Positions 8,424 to 17,842 are shown, counted from the first letter of the stretch. The stretch is DNA of 48,954 nt from Nitrosomonas sp. Nm132 (GCF_900100485.1 NZ_FNDH01000019.1:1-48954), one strand, 5' to 3'. A program made the numbers and translations. The notes: generated by a model from the letters alone, not told the origin.

Positions 8424-10187
8424 ATGATTAAGATGTTGCATGTCCTGCGCGATAGCTGGCAGAAAGCCAGAAAGGTGGTGGCCTTTATTGCACCCTACAA
8501 ACGGCAAGTCGCTTTCAGCCTAGTGGCGCTCTTATTTACAGCAACGATTATGCTTTCGATCGGGCAAGGCATCCGGTTATTGATCGATCGTGGCTTGGCG
8601 ACCCAATCGATTGAGCTGCTGACGCAGTATATGGTTATTTTTATTTTGCTCATTGTCGCGCTTGCTGTGGGGACCTTTACTCGCTACTACTGGGTGACCT
8701 GGCTGGGTGAGCGTGTGGTAGCTGACATTCGCTGTAAGGTATTCGATCATTTGATCAATTTGCACCCTGGTTTTTTTGAGAATAATCGCAGCCTCGAGAT
8801 TCAATCGCGCCTGACCGCGGATATGACCTTGCTGCAATCCGTTATTGGCTCATCCGTTTCTGTCGCCTTGCGCAATCTCGTGATGCTGATTGGTGGAATT
8901 GTCTGGTTATTTATAACCAATACCAAATTGACAGCGCTGGTGTTGATCAGCGTACCGCTGGTGGTGGCGCCTATTTTGGTGTTTGGCCGCAGGGTGCGGC
9001 GTCTGTCCCGTCAAAGCCAGGACAGAATTGCAACAGTGGGCGCCTACATTGGAGAGATTCTGGGGCAGATAAAGACCGTGCAAGCCTATAACCATCAGGA
9101 GATCGATAAAGATATCTTTCATCGATATGTCGAAGATGCCTTTGCCATAGCCAAGCAACGCACCACTCAGCGTGCCATGCTGATTACCGTGGTCATCATG
9201 TTGGTGTTCGGCGCAGTCGGTTTGATGCTTTGGGTGGGCGGGATGGATGTGATTGCAGGGCAGATTAGTGGCGGTGAATTGGCGGCATTTATTTTTTACA
9301 GCATTATCGTGGGTTCTGCAGTAGGCTCGATCTCGGAAGTGCTGGGAGAGCTTCAGCGCGCTGCGGGTGCCGCTGAACGTACCGTGGAGTTATTGTCTGC
9401 TCCCAGTGAAATAGTGTCTCCAGCAAGCCCGAAATCTTTGCCGGTCTTAACGGGGCGCATCGAAATAGAGCGATTGTGTTTTGCTTATCCTTCCCGTCCT
9501 GAGGTGCTTGCTATCAACGAATTGTCACTGACTATTAGGGCAGGTGAGATGTTAGCTTTGGTCGGTCCATCCGGAGCAGGAAAGTCGACCTTGTTTGATT
9601 TGCTATTACGTTTCTTTGATCCTCAATCTGGTGGCATAAGGCTGGAAGGTATCGATATCCGTCAGTTGGAAATCACAGGCTTACGAGCTTGTTTTGCGCT
9701 GGTCTCACAAAATCCGGTCTTGTTTTATGGCAGTATCAGCGACAACCTTCGCTATGCCTGCCAGGACGCAACGGATGCGGAAGTGGAAGCCGCCGCCAAA
9801 GCAGCCTTTGCACATGAGTTTATCGTTAGTCTTCCCGAAGGGTATCAAACCCATTTGGGTGATACAGGATTGGGATTGTCAGGCGGGCAGAAGCAGCGAA
9901 TTGCCATTGCCCGTGCGATTCTGGCCGGTGCGCCGATTTTGTTGTTGGATGAAGCAACCAGTGCGTTGGATGCGGAAAGTGAATACTGGGTACAACAGGC
10001 GCTGTCTCAATTGATGGCACACCGTACCACGATAGCGATTGCGCATCGTTTGAGTACTGTGAAATCAGCAGATAGGATTGCAGTCCTCAATCATGGATAT
10101 TTAGAAGCGCTCGGCACACATGCGGAGTTGATGGCAACCAGTGAGCTCTATGCGCGATTGGCATCGTTACAATTTCATATGCAATGA
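8424..10187 (+). CDS. MsbA-like ABC exporter, fused membrane and ATPase domains
   Basis: 587 residues, a half-transporter that should act as a homodimer. The N-terminal part (about 28-315) has six helices of the ABC exporter type I fold. The ATPase domain has Walker A GPSGAGKST at 381-389, Q-loop SQNPVLF around 429, signature LSGGQKQR at 485-492, Walker B ILLLDE at 505-510 and a switch His in AHRLS. This looks like the proteobacterial MsbA-related subfamily rather than MsbA itself. The substrate could be a lipid or a drug and cannot be told. It stands alone on the plus strand between divergent crcB and convergent moeB; no linked accessory gene is seen. Confidence 0.9.
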   Translation: MIKMLHVLRDSWQKARKVVAFIAPYKRQVAFSLVALLFTATIMLSIGQGIRLLIDRGLATQSIELLTQYMVIFILLIVALAVGTFTRYYWVTWLGERVVADIRCKVFDHLINLHPGFFENNRSLEIQSRLTADMTLLQSVIGSSVSVALRNLVMLIGGIVWLFITNTKLTALVLISVPLVVAPILVFGRRVRRLSRQSQDRIATVGAYIGEILGQIKTVQAYNHQEIDKDIFHRYVEDAFAIAKQRTTQRAMLITVVIMLVFGAVGLMLWVGGMDVIAGQISGGELAAFIFYSIIVGSAVGSISEVLGELQRAAGAAERTVELLSAPSEIVSPASPKSLPVLTGRIEIERLCFAYPSRPEVLAINELSLTIRAGEMLALVGPSGAGKSTLFDLLLRFFDPQSGGIRLEGIDIRQLEITGLRACFALVSQNPVLFYGSISDNLRYACQDATDAEVEAAAKAAFAHEFIVSLPEGYQTHLGDTGLGLSGGQKQRIAIARAILAGAPILLLDEATSALDAESEYWVQQALSQLMAHRTTIAIAHRLSTVKSADRIAVLNHGYLEALGTHAELMATSELYARLASLQFHMQ

Positions 10188-10227
10188 GTGGAGTGGTGTG
10201 GTGACACGTAAACTAATTTGCCAGCTT

Positions 10228-10995
10228 TCAGTAGGCTTTTCTTGTTGCGCTGCAGTTGCATGCTTCGCATGCAGGATCTTTTTTTAAGTTGATTGTTCGC
10301 CATTTCATGGTCAGCCCATCAAGTATCAGCAAACGACCATTAAGCGTTTCGCCTATGCCCAGCAAAACCTTGATCGTTTCTGCTGCCTGAGTGCAGCCTA
10401 TGATACCGGCCAGGGGTGCAAATACGCCCATTACGGCGCAATTGGGATCATCATCTTCGCCAGCAACGGGAAAAAGACAATGATAACAAGGACTGTTGGC
10501 ATAACGCAGGTCAAATACCGAGACTTGGCCGTCAAAGCGTACAACAGCACCTGAGATCAGCGGTTTTTTCTGAATGATACAAGCTTGGTTGATGGCATGA
10601 CGGGTGACAAAATTGTCGCTGGCATCTACCACGGCATCAACGGAAGAGAGCAGATGCAATAGAACCTCTTCAGTTACCTGTTTCTGTAAGGTCGTGATTT
10701 CAATCTCTGGATTGATATGATGCAGGGTTTTTCGGGCGGAAGCCGTTTTGGGCAGGCCGATCGCGTCGGTGCTGTGAATGATTTGCCTTTGTAGATTGGT
10801 GAGATCGACGTTATCTTTATCGCAGATGACGATTTTTCCGATACCACTGGCGGCAAGATACAACGCGGCGGGTGAGCCAAGCCCCCCCGCCCCAATGATC
10901 AGGACGCTTGATTGCGTTAACTTTTCTTGTCCCCGTACATCGATTTGGGGCAGCAAAATATGGCGACTATAACGCAATAGCTGATTGTCATTCAC
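10228..10995 (-). CDS. moeB: Molybdopterin-synthase adenylyltransferase MoeB / ThiF-HesA family
   Basis: 255 residues. E1-like adenylating enzyme: nucleotide-binding GAGGLGSPAALYLAASG near residue 35, D(x)VDLTNLQRQIIH, SAVVDASDNFVTRH-like segment, and zinc cysteines in CYHCLFP and the C-terminal CEAC. It would adenylate the C-terminal Gly-Gly of MoaD (or ThiS) for sulfur transfer. Without a linked moaD or thiS the exact partner is uncertain; MoeB is the usual name at this betaproteobacterial position. GGGAGG precedes the ATG. It is last in the gpmA-envC-ctpA-moeB run, 41 bases after ctpA. Confidence 0.85.
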   Translation of the reverse strand: MNDNQLLRYSRHILLPQIDVRGQEKLTQSSVLIIGAGGLGSPAALYLAASGIGKIVICDKDNVDLTNLQRQIIHSTDAIGLPKTASARKTLHHINPEIEITTLQKQVTEEVLLHLLSSVDAVVDASDNFVTRHAINQACIIQKKPLISGAVVRFDGQVSVFDLRYANSPCYHCLFPVAGEDDDPNCAVMGVFAPLAGIIGCTQAAETIKVLLGIGETLNGRLLILDGLTMKWRTINLKKDPACEACNCSATRKAY

Positions 10996-11036
10996 GGCCC
11001 TCCCACCTCACTTTTTCAGCTATTGCTTTTTATATT

Positions 11037-12479
11037 TCAGGAACTCGCTGCTTTTTTAGCAGTTTTTGTAGACTTTCTTTTTGAATCTGCCTCAATTCCC
11101 TTTAGATGCTTAATGGCTTTGGTGAGCAAGAGATCATCGCTCGAGCCAAACTCCATGGGAGCACTCTTTTTCTTAGTCGTAGATTTTTTACTTTTGGGTT
11201 TATCTTCAGATCCATTGGGTTTTTTTGCGCTGGTAACATCATCTCCATTATTCCCCTCATTTTGGTTGCTACGCAGATGCCGGGTAAGATCTGATTCACG
11301 CAATTGCCGGGACGCATCATCCGTTTCATCGACTATATCCGGCGTAATCCCCTTAGCCTGAATGGACTGTCCGTTAGGTGTGTAGTAACGCGCTGTTGTC
11401 AGCTTGATTGCTGTATTGTTGCCAAGGGGAAGAATAGTCTGTACTGAACCTTTGCCAAAAGTTTGGGTACCCATGACGACAGAGCGCTTGTGATCCTGCA
11501 GGGCACCTGCGACAATTTCAGAGGCCGAGGCTGAGCCCCCGTTTACCAGTGTGATCATAGGTACCGTTTTAATTTCCGACGGTAATCCTGTTAAATAATC
11601 CTTACCTGGATTACGCAAGTAATATTCAGGGCTAGCCATGAGTCGCATTTTTGCATCGCTTGTGCGCCCTTCAGTATAGACGACGAGTGCGTTGGTCGGA
11701 AGAAATGCGGCTGATACGGCCACAGCACTGTTTAGCAATCCGCCGGGATCATTTCGTAAATCAAGCACAAGTCCTTTCATGGGAATTTTGCTTTCTTTGA
11801 ATAATTTTTCAATCGCCTGAGCTAAATTTTCACCTGTATGTTCTTGAAATTGTGTGACACGTAAATAACCGTAACCAGGTTCAATTAACTTGGCTTTGAC
11901 GCTTTCGATTTTGATAATGGCGCGAACTAATGTGAATACTAGGGGTTCAGCTTCGCCTTCCCGAGCGATCGTAAGTGTAATCGAGGTGTCAGGCTTACCA
12001 CGCATGCGCTTGATAGCCTCGTTGAGTGTCATGCCTTTAACCGCGGTATCATCCAGTTTGATAATCAGATCACCTGTTTTGATACCGGCCCGGAATGCTG
12101 GAGTATCCTCAATCGGCGAAATGACTTTGACCAAACCATCTTCCATAGTAACTTGGATGCCGAGTCCACCAAATTCGCCTTGTGTGCCGATTTGCAGTTC
12201 CTTGTATTCCTCGCTATCCAGATAGGCAGAGTGCGGATCCAAGCCAACCAGCATGCCGTTGATGGCTTCAGTAATAAGTTTTTTGTCCTCGACGGGTTCC
12301 ACATAATCGCTTTTAATGCGACCAAATACCTGTGTAAAGGCACGTAACTCTTCGATTGGGAGAGGAGGCAACTCTGCTTGGAGCGCTTTATCGGCTACAG
12401 CGGAAAAGTTGAGACTGATCAACACCCCGGCAGCAACACCGGAGAGGACTAAACTGAGTTTTTTAACAAAATTATGCAT
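11037..12479 (-). CDS. ctpA: Carboxy-terminal processing protease CtpA (S41)
   Basis: 480 residues from the ATG at 12479; a GTG one codon earlier is possible, but GGAGAA sits better for the ATG. The order is: signal peptide (hydrophobic LSLVLSGVAAGVLISL), a helical N-domain with LDPHSAYLD, a PDZ domain at about 95-175 with GEFGGLGIQV, then the S41 core with NGGSASASE carrying the Ser nucleophile (about 316-321) and FGKGSVQ carrying the Lys (about 343). The C-terminal 100 residues end in a Lys-rich low-complexity tail. It is periplasmic and trims or degrades proteins, often cell-wall hydrolases. Being next to envC fits control of septal murein hydrolysis (inference). Confidence 0.92.
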   Translation of the reverse strand: MHNFVKKLSLVLSGVAAGVLISLNFSAVADKALQAELPPLPIEELRAFTQVFGRIKSDYVEPVEDKKLITEAINGMLVGLDPHSAYLDSEEYKELQIGTQGEFGGLGIQVTMEDGLVKVISPIEDTPAFRAGIKTGDLIIKLDDTAVKGMTLNEAIKRMRGKPDTSITLTIAREGEAEPLVFTLVRAIIKIESVKAKLIEPGYGYLRVTQFQEHTGENLAQAIEKLFKESKIPMKGLVLDLRNDPGGLLNSAVAVSAAFLPTNALVVYTEGRTSDAKMRLMASPEYYLRNPGKDYLTGLPSEIKTVPMITLVNGGSASASEIVAGALQDHKRSVVMGTQTFGKGSVQTILPLGNNTAIKLTTARYYTPNGQSIQAKGITPDIVDETDDASRQLRESDLTRHLRSNQNEGNNGDDVTSAKKPNGSEDKPKSKKSTTKKKSAPMEFGSSDDLLLTKAIKHLKGIEADSKRKSTKTAKKAASS

Positions 12480-12525
12480 CACGTATTCTCCGCACCTATC
12501 AACTTTACAATTTTTACCATAAATT

Positions 12526-13746
12526 TCATTCTATTTTTACCCAGGTTAATGGGTCAAATGGTTTACCCTGGTGTCGCAATTCAAAGTATAAACCCGATTC
12601 ACGATTACCACCGCTGTTTCCTACAGTCGCAATCGTGTCGCCGCTCTGAACCCGATCACCAACACGTTTGTAGATAGTTTCATTGTAACCATAGAGACTC
12701 ATGTAGTTGTTGCCATGATCCAAAATCATAAGGTTCCCAAATCCACGCAACCAATCAGCAAATACAACTTGCCCGTTCGCTATGGCTTTTACCTCATTAC
12801 CATTTTGGGAACGAATAAATAATCCTTTCCATTTAATTCCTCCTTCTTGCCGTGGACTGTCAAAACGATTGACAAGTTCCCCTCGTACCGGTAATCGTAG
12901 CTGTCCTCTGAGTGATGCAAATGAACTTCCCTTCACAGAAGAATCAGGAAGCAAGCGGTTATGAAGCGAGGATGGAGATGATTTATGAGCAGAAGGAGGG
13001 GGGGATTTTTTTTGAGTGAGTAGTCTATTGATTTCTTTTACCAGGTTGGATAGGCGTTGCTCATCACTTTTGAGTTTGCTGATTTCTTGTTGTTGCTGGG
13101 TAATTTCTTCGGAGAGGTTTGCAAGAATTTTTTCACGTTTGCTTTTTTCTTGTTCCAGCTGATGCTTTCGGTTGGTCTGCTCAGTTTGAATCTTTACGAT
13201 CTCTTCTCTTTTTAGGTGACTCTCGTCAGCTAATATGTCTAGCCGTTCAAGCTGAGTGCGTAGGGTATCAATATTTTCAGAGCGTGCCCGCTTTAGGTAT
13301 CCATAGTAATGAAGATTGCGTGCTATTTGATTGGGATCTTGCTGCCTGAGTAGCAACTGCATGTAATCCTGCTGTCCCTTGAGGTATTGATAGTAAAGCA
13401 TTTTACCGAGCTGCTCTTGCTGCACTTTAATCTGGTTTTGAATTTGTTTGGATTGATCCAGTAATTGATCGAGACTGCTATTGGCGTCAATCTGTTGTTG
13501 AGCAAGCGTAGCCAAGATTCGGTTAGTTTCGCTGATGGCACGTTCCGAGTCGCGTAAAGCATCTGCCGCTTCAGTTTTAGATGTTTCCTTGCTGGCCAGA
13601 TCTTGTTGTAAGGCTTTAATGCGATTTTGTAATTGCTTTAAGTTTTCTTTGTTCGCTTGGGGATTGGCATATAGTTGGCCTGTGCATATCAGAGCTAAAA
13701 AAAACATCATGATTCTGCACAGTGTAACACTTGCACTGTAACACAT
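12526..13746 (-). CDS. envC: EnvC-like murein hydrolase activator (coiled coil plus degenerate LytM)
   Basis: 406 residues: signal sequence (MFFLALICTGQLYA), a long coiled coil at about 30-245, then an M23/LytM domain at about 295-402. The zinc ligands are incomplete: the first His is replaced in the RQEGGIKWKGLFI region and the HxH motif reads ELRH. It should therefore be catalytically dead, as in EnvC, which activates the amidases AmiA/AmiB at the division septum. Start is uncertain: the ATG at 13746 gives 12 extra residues, while ATGs at 13710 and 13707 would put the tandem repeat at 13716-13745 in the leader. Second in the gpmA-envC-ctpA-moeB run. Confidence 0.88.
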   Translation of the reverse strand: MCYSASVTLCRIMMFFLALICTGQLYANPQANKENLKQLQNRIKALQQDLASKETSKTEAADALRDSERAISETNRILATLAQQQIDANSSLDQLLDQSKQIQNQIKVQQEQLGKMLYYQYLKGQQDYMQLLLRQQDPNQIARNLHYYGYLKRARSENIDTLRTQLERLDILADESHLKREEIVKIQTEQTNRKHQLEQEKSKREKILANLSEEITQQQQEISKLKSDEQRLSNLVKEINRLLTQKKSPPPSAHKSSPSSLHNRLLPDSSVKGSSFASLRGQLRLPVRGELVNRFDSPRQEGGIKWKGLFIRSQNGNEVKAIANGQVVFADWLRGFGNLMILDHGNNYMSLYGYNETIYKRVGDRVQSGDTIATVGNSGGNRESGLYFELRHQGKPFDPLTWVKIE

Positions 13747-13807
13747 GGCTTATTTCAAATATCGTGCAAAATGTATATGAATCCGAGATTTTCTAGGGTA
13801 CGCTAAG

Positions 13808-14557
13808 TTAAACATTTACTTTAGCCTGGTTTGCTACAGCTGACGTGGCTTCTTCAATTTCGGCTGAGTTGCCAAGATAGTAGCTGCGCATGGATTTTAA
13901 ATTATCGTCGAGCTCATAAATCAGGGGAATACCCGTAGGTATGTTGTAGTTAAGAATATCCTGATCTGAAACATTATCAAGATACTTGATGAGTGCTCGC
14001 AAGGAATTACCATGCGCCACAATGATTGTTCGTTGCCCCGCTTTGACTTGAGGTGCAATAGTTTGGTTCCAAAAAGGTAAAAATCTAGTAATCGTATCTT
14101 TGAGGCTTTCGGTCAGAGGGATGTCCTGTTTGGATACGTTGCTATAGCGAGGATCCAATCCAGGGTAGCGTTCATCATCAGTTGTAAGGGCTGGAGGCTG
14201 AATGTCGTAACTGCGCCGCCATAGCAAGACTTGCTTATCGCCGTAGCGGGTAGCTGTTTCTGCTTTATTCAATCCTTGCAAAGCCCCGTAATGCCGCTCA
14301 TTCAGTCGCCAGGTAAGATTAATTGGAACCCACATCTGGTCCATTTGATCAAGCGTGATCCAGAGCGTACGTATGGCGCGTTTTAGCACTGAAGTATAAG
14401 CAATATCAAAGATAAATCCATTTTCTCGTAAAAGCCGGCCAGCAGAGCTGGCTTCTTCCAGTCCCTTGGGTGTTAAATCTACGTCTGTCCAGCCGGTAAA
14501 ACGATTTTCCTTATTCCAAATGCTTTCTCCATGACGCAGGAGAACGAGTTTTTTCAT
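13808..14557 (-). CDS. gpmA: 2,3-bisphosphoglycerate-dependent phosphoglycerate mutase
   Basis: 249 residues from the ATG at 14557, preceded by GAAGG at six bases; the in-frame TTG at 14569 lies upstream of this site and is not needed. It has the phosphohistidine motif [33 protein letters not shown] with the acid/base region, and [11 protein letters not shown] with the second catalytic His. It interconverts 3- and 2-phosphoglycerate in glycolysis/gluconeogenesis in the cytoplasm. It heads a minus-strand unit with envC, a linkage common in betaproteobacteria and of unclear meaning. It is divergent from the rhodanese gene. Confidence 0.96.
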   Translation of the reverse strand: MKKLVLLRHGESIWNKENRFTGWTDVDLTPKGLEEASSAGRLLRENGFIFDIAYTSVLKRAIRTLWITLDQMDQMWVPINLTWRLNERHYGALQGLNKAETATRYGDKQVLLWRRSYDIQPPALTTDDERYPGLDPRYSNVSKQDIPLTESLKDTITRFLPFWNQTIAPQVKAGQRTIIVAHGNSLRALIKYLDNVSDQDILNYNIPTGIPLIYELDDNLKSMRSYYLGNSAEIEEATSAVANQAKVNV

Positions 14558-14926
14558 GTTGACCTTCAAAAGAAGAAGCTAGTAGTTTGTAAAAGCGACT
14601 GATGTACCAGAATTTTATTATATTTTGACAAAGAAAGCAGCATGTTGCAGTGATCTTCATTTTTTGTTGTTTGTATTAGATCATTTCGTAATCATATAAA
14701 AAATATAGTTGTATTTCTGTTTGGGCGACGCTCTCCCTATGTATATGTATGCAAGTTTCAGTGGAGATCTTGGAGCCAATATCGTAAGGTACTCTAAGAA
14801 TTATCGGAATCTCCATGATGGCTTATAGTGTTGTCTTGCTATCATCGCTGACAGATCTGACAGATTTTTTTAAAGATGGAGATTCTTGAATACTTTGCTA
14901 AAATAACAGGTTATTAAAAAAGCCGA
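14558..14926. other. Divergent promoter region between gpmA and the rhodanese gene
   Basis: About 370 AT-rich bases with no gene. It must carry both promoters, but I cannot fix either one. A TATAAT-like hexamer on the minus strand near 14620 lacks a good -35. An exact tandem CTGACAGAT pair lies at 14848-14865 and may be chance. No riboswitch or hairpin was recognised. Confidence 0.4.
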
Positions 14927-15373
14927 ATGGCAAAACTAAAACGGGCGCTTACTTCTATGGAACCAACCTTTTTACAGGAAAATATTTTTTTCATTATTGC
15001 TGCTATTATGAGTGGTGGAATGCTGTTATGGCCAATGATTTCACGCAACTCTGCCAAAGAAATAGATGTCCAGCAGGCGATCAGGTTTATTAATTACGAT
15101 AATGCGCTGATACTTGATGTTAGGGATGATAGTGAGTATGCTGAAGGACATCTTCCTGATTCTAAACATATTTCTTCTGAGAAGATAGATGAAAGTTGGC
15201 ATGAGTTAGAGAAATTCAAGGACAGACCCATCGTTGTGATATTTCGACCTGGGTTGCGAGCCGGTCATGCTGGTGCGGTTTTGCGTAAGAATGGCTTTAA
15301 GAAGGTTTACAATCTTGGTGGTGGGATCGATACGTGGCGGCGAGAAAATCTTCCAATGGTAAAAAATCGCTAA
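14927..15373 (+). CDS. Membrane-anchored rhodanese-like protein lacking the catalytic Cys
   Basis: 148 residues. One membrane segment (about 17-38, FFIIAAIMSGGMLLW) anchors a cytoplasmic-type rhodanese domain (about 45-145) with ALILDVRDDSEYAEGHL and NLGGGIDTW. The active loop normally begins with Cys (CxxGxR); here it reads F106-R-P-G-L-R, with codon TTT at 15242-15244. Sulfurtransferase activity is therefore unlikely, although the fold and loop are kept. It precedes grxC by 17 bases and probably forms one transcript with grxC, secB, the SH3 gene and gpsA. The start could also be the ATG at 14957; both ribosome sites are weak. Confidence 0.85.
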   Translation: MAKLKRALTSMEPTFLQENIFFIIAAIMSGGMLLWPMISRNSAKEIDVQQAIRFINYDNALILDVRDDSEYAEGHLPDSKHISSEKIDESWHELEKFKDRPIVVIFRPGLRAGHAGAVLRKNGFKKVYNLGGGIDTWRRENLPMVKNR

Positions 15374-15390
15374 ACAGGTAGGAAGAGGAT

Positions 15391-15648
15391 ATGGCAAAGG
15401 TGGTCATGTATGTATCGGGTTATTGCCCTTACTGTACAATGGCAGAGAAGTTATTGCGATCCAGGGGCGTTGAGGAAATAGATAAGGTCAGGGTTGATTT
15501 GCATCCTGATCAGCGCGCTGAAATGATAAGAAAAACTGGGCGTCGAACCGTTCCCCAAATCTATATTGGGGAAACGCACATAGGAGGCTATGATGATCTT
15601 GCGCGACTCGATCAGCAGGGAGGCGTCATAAAACTGCTATCAGCCTAA
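15391..15648 (+). CDS. grxC: Glutaredoxin 3
   Basis: 85 residues, typical length. Active site CPYC at about 11-14 in YVSGYCPYCTMAEKLL, the cis-Pro TVPQIYIG segment and the GGYDDL glutathione-binding turn are all present. A dithiol glutaredoxin that reduces disulfides with glutathione in the cytoplasm. GAAGAGGAT precedes the ATG. It lies between the rhodanese gene and secB, the standard arrangement in this lineage. Confidence 0.95.
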   Translation: MAKVVMYVSGYCPYCTMAEKLLRSRGVEEIDKVRVDLHPDQRAEMIRKTGRRTVPQIYIGETHIGGYDDLARLDQQGGVIKLLSA

Positions 15649-15711
15649 TTTCTTAGTGATGTTTTATCATTTAATAATCTTTATTATCAATTATTCCAAT
15701 TGGAATCTAAC

Positions 15712-16188
15712 ATGAGTGAGCAGCAGCCAGTATTTGCTATTGAGAAAATTTATGTCAAGGATCTTTCTCTTGAAATTCCGAATGCACCGCATATTTTTCT
15801 TGACCGGGAAGTTCCTGAGATTAACTTGCAGTTGAGTACTCAAGATGCTTGTATTGAGGGGGATATATACGAGGTTATGTTGACGATCACTGTTACTGCC
15901 CGAGTTAAGGAGAAAACCATGTTTCTGGTTGAGGCTCACCAGGCAGGGATCTTTCGGATACGTAACGTGCCGGGAAATGAGATTAATCCTGTGTTGGGTA
16001 TCGTATGTCCAAATATCTTATTTCCTTATTTGCGCGAAACTGTATCGGATATCGTAACACGCGCAGGTTTTCTCCCAGTTATACTTAATCCCGTCAATTT
16101 TGAGGCGATTTATCATCAGAAAAAACAGCAGGCCGAATCAGAAATCGGGGTGGGTCAAAAAACATCTGAAACAGAAAGCGTGCACTAG
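15712..16188 (+). CDS. secB: Protein-export chaperone SecB
   Basis: 158 residues from the ATG at 15712; the frame extends to a TTG at 15700 that is unlikely to be used. It matches SecB throughout: FAIEKIYVKDLSLEIPNAP, a long beta-rich middle, GIVCPNILFPYLRE with the conserved Pro/Tyr-Leu-Arg-Glu segment, and a C-terminus with NPVNFEAIY. Tetrameric cytoplasmic chaperone that holds preproteins unfolded and hands them to SecA. Co-transcribed with grxC and gpsA. Confidence 0.96.
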   Translation: MSEQQPVFAIEKIYVKDLSLEIPNAPHIFLDREVPEINLQLSTQDACIEGDIYEVMLTITVTARVKEKTMFLVEAHQAGIFRIRNVPGNEINPVLGIVCPNILFPYLRETVSDIVTRAGFLPVILNPVNFEAIYHQKKQQAESEIGVGQKTSETESVH

Positions 16189-16203
16189 AAGGAGGTCTGC
16201 TTG

Positions 16204-16662
16204 GTGCAAAGAAGGGGCTTAATCGGAAGTTTCTTTCTGTTTTTTTTGCTTGTTTTTCCGCGTTGGAGTGTAGCTACAGAAACAGAATTTTTCTCTATCT
16301 CGGAGAATGCTGTCGTAATGTATGACGCTCCCTCGCTGAATGCTGAAAAATTATATGTAGCAAGCCTTCATTTGCCACTAGAAGTAGTAGCAAAAGTTGA
16401 GGGTTGGGTTAAAGTACGTGATAGTAGTGGCGCGATTGCATGGATAGAGAAGAAATTCCTAAGTGATAAGCGCTTTGTAATTGTGACTGCTCCATTTGCT
16501 GATGTATATCAGTCAGCGGATGTTCATTCACCTCTTGTTTTTCAGGTCGAAAGGAATGTGGTTGTAGAATGGTTAAGCTCCGACATCGCTGGTTGGGTTA
16601 AAGTACGTCGCCGGGATGGTCAAATTGGTTATATCAGATCTAATCAGGTCTGGGGCTCATGA
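16204..16662 (+). CDS. Exported tandem SH3b-domain protein
   Basis: 152 residues. I chose the GTG at 16204 because GGAGGT (16191-16196) is seven bases away; a TTG at 16201 is the alternative. A signal peptide (GSFFLFFLLVFPRWSVA) is followed by two bacterial SH3 repeats of about 60 residues: AVVMYDAPS..GWVKVRDSSGAIAWI and ADVYQSADV..GWVKVRRRDGQIGYI. SH3b domains often bind peptidoglycan or protein partners in the periplasm; no enzyme domain is present. The stop overlaps the gpsA start (ATGA), so translation is coupled. Genes of this type commonly sit between secB and gpsA in betaproteobacteria; the role is unknown. Confidence 0.82.
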   Translation: MQRRGLIGSFFLFFLLVFPRWSVATETEFFSISENAVVMYDAPSLNAEKLYVASLHLPLEVVAKVEGWVKVRDSSGAIAWIEKKFLSDKRFVIVTAPFADVYQSADVHSPLVFQVERNVVVEWLSSDIAGWVKVRRRDGQIGYIRSNQVWGS

Positions 16663-17648
16663 AGATTGCAATATTGGGGGCGGGTGCTTGGGGCACAGCA
16701 TTGGCTATCAATCTTTCTGCGAGTCATCAGGTCACATTGTGGACGAGAGATCCGGGTCAACTGGCTGAACTTGTATCGCATCGAGTCAATCGGCGGTATC
16801 TTCCCGATTTATTTTTGCCTGATTCCTTGAGATTGACATCAGAGCTTGATTCTGCTGTTAAGGCTGCTGAATTTATTCTGATGGCTATCCCTGTTGCTGG
16901 ATTGCGTGAGTTATTGCAGAAAATTAGAGGAACAGGTAGAGCATTACCAGTAATTCTTGGGTGCAAGGGTTTTGAGGTACGGTCAGCAATGCTGCCCCAT
17001 CAAGTAGTGCGGGAGGTATACTCTGCAACAGCGCCTTATGGTATTTTGTCAGGCCCAAGTTTCGCACAAGAAGTGGCGCGGGGATTGCCTACAGCACTAA
17101 CATTGGCATCAGATGACGATGCGTTTTCTAAATATATTATTGGCGAAATTCACACAACCTACTTACGTATTTATTCAAGTAGCGATGTGGTTGGTGTAGA
17201 AACGGCTGGAGCAATAAAAAACGTTATTGCTATAGCTACAGGAATTTCTGATGGATTGAAGCTGGGTAATAATGCGCGTGCTGCATTGATAACTCGTGGT
17301 TTAGCAGAAATTACGCGTATGGGCGTGGCGTTAGGGGGGTGTAGAGAGACATTTATGGGGTTGGCTGGAATTGGCGATCTGATATTAACTTGTACCGGCG
17401 ACATGTCGCGTAACCGGCAAGTAGGGATGATGCTGGCTGCTGGCCAATTGCTACCTGAGATTTTACAGAAAATCGGGCATGTGGCAGAAGGGGTGCATAC
17501 GGCGCGAGAGGCAGAGCAAATGAGTCGGCGCTTAAAGATTGAGATGCCTGTGACACAAGCGGTGTGTAGTATTATTTATGATGACGTGCCTGCTGAAAGG
17601 GTTGTTAAAAAAATTCTCGACCGTGAACCAAAAACAGAGTTTGATTAA
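16659..17648 (+). CDS. gpsA: NAD(P)-dependent glycerol-3-phosphate dehydrogenase
   Basis: 329 residues. N-terminal Rossmann motif GAGAWGTALAINL, the conserved LSGPSFAQEVARGLPTAL loop, catalytic Lys in GAIKNVIAIATGI, and MGLAGIGDLILTCTGDMSRNR. It reduces dihydroxyacetone phosphate to sn-glycerol-3-phosphate for phospholipid synthesis in the cytoplasm. The ATG overlaps the stop of the SH3 gene. It is the last gene of the plus-strand unit; no clear terminator is seen before hupB. Confidence 0.96.
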   Translation: MKIAILGAGAWGTALAINLSASHQVTLWTRDPGQLAELVSHRVNRRYLPDLFLPDSLRLTSELDSAVKAAEFILMAIPVAGLRELLQKIRGTGRALPVILGCKGFEVRSAMLPHQVVREVYSATAPYGILSGPSFAQEVARGLPTALTLASDDDAFSKYIIGEIHTTYLRIYSSSDVVGVETAGAIKNVIAIATGISDGLKLGNNARAALITRGLAEITRMGVALGGCRETFMGLAGIGDLILTCTGDMSRNRQVGMMLAAGQLLPEILQKIGHVAEGVHTAREAEQMSRRLKIEMPVTQAVCSIIYDDVPAERVVKKILDREPKTEFD

Positions 17649-17842
17649 TTATTGATGCTTGGAATGCACTGCGACGCATTGAGTAAATGTGTATTTTTAA
17701 AATCTATTGGTACTTATTTTTTAATATGAGATTTTGCCGGGTTTGGGTTTGGTTTCCTTGGTTCTTACTTGCTGCTCTTTAAGAGATTATCTCTATATTT
17801 GTGGTTGAAAATACCCAAAAAAAGAAATTTTCAGGCAATGAC

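Noticed and set aside
12526..13746. Missing zinc ligands in the LytM domain as a sign of decay
   Set aside because: Loss of these residues is normal in EnvC, which activates amidases rather than cutting murein.
14848..14865. Exact tandem CTGACAGAT pair
   Set aside because: Only two short units in AT-rich DNA, not near a clear promoter; could be chance.
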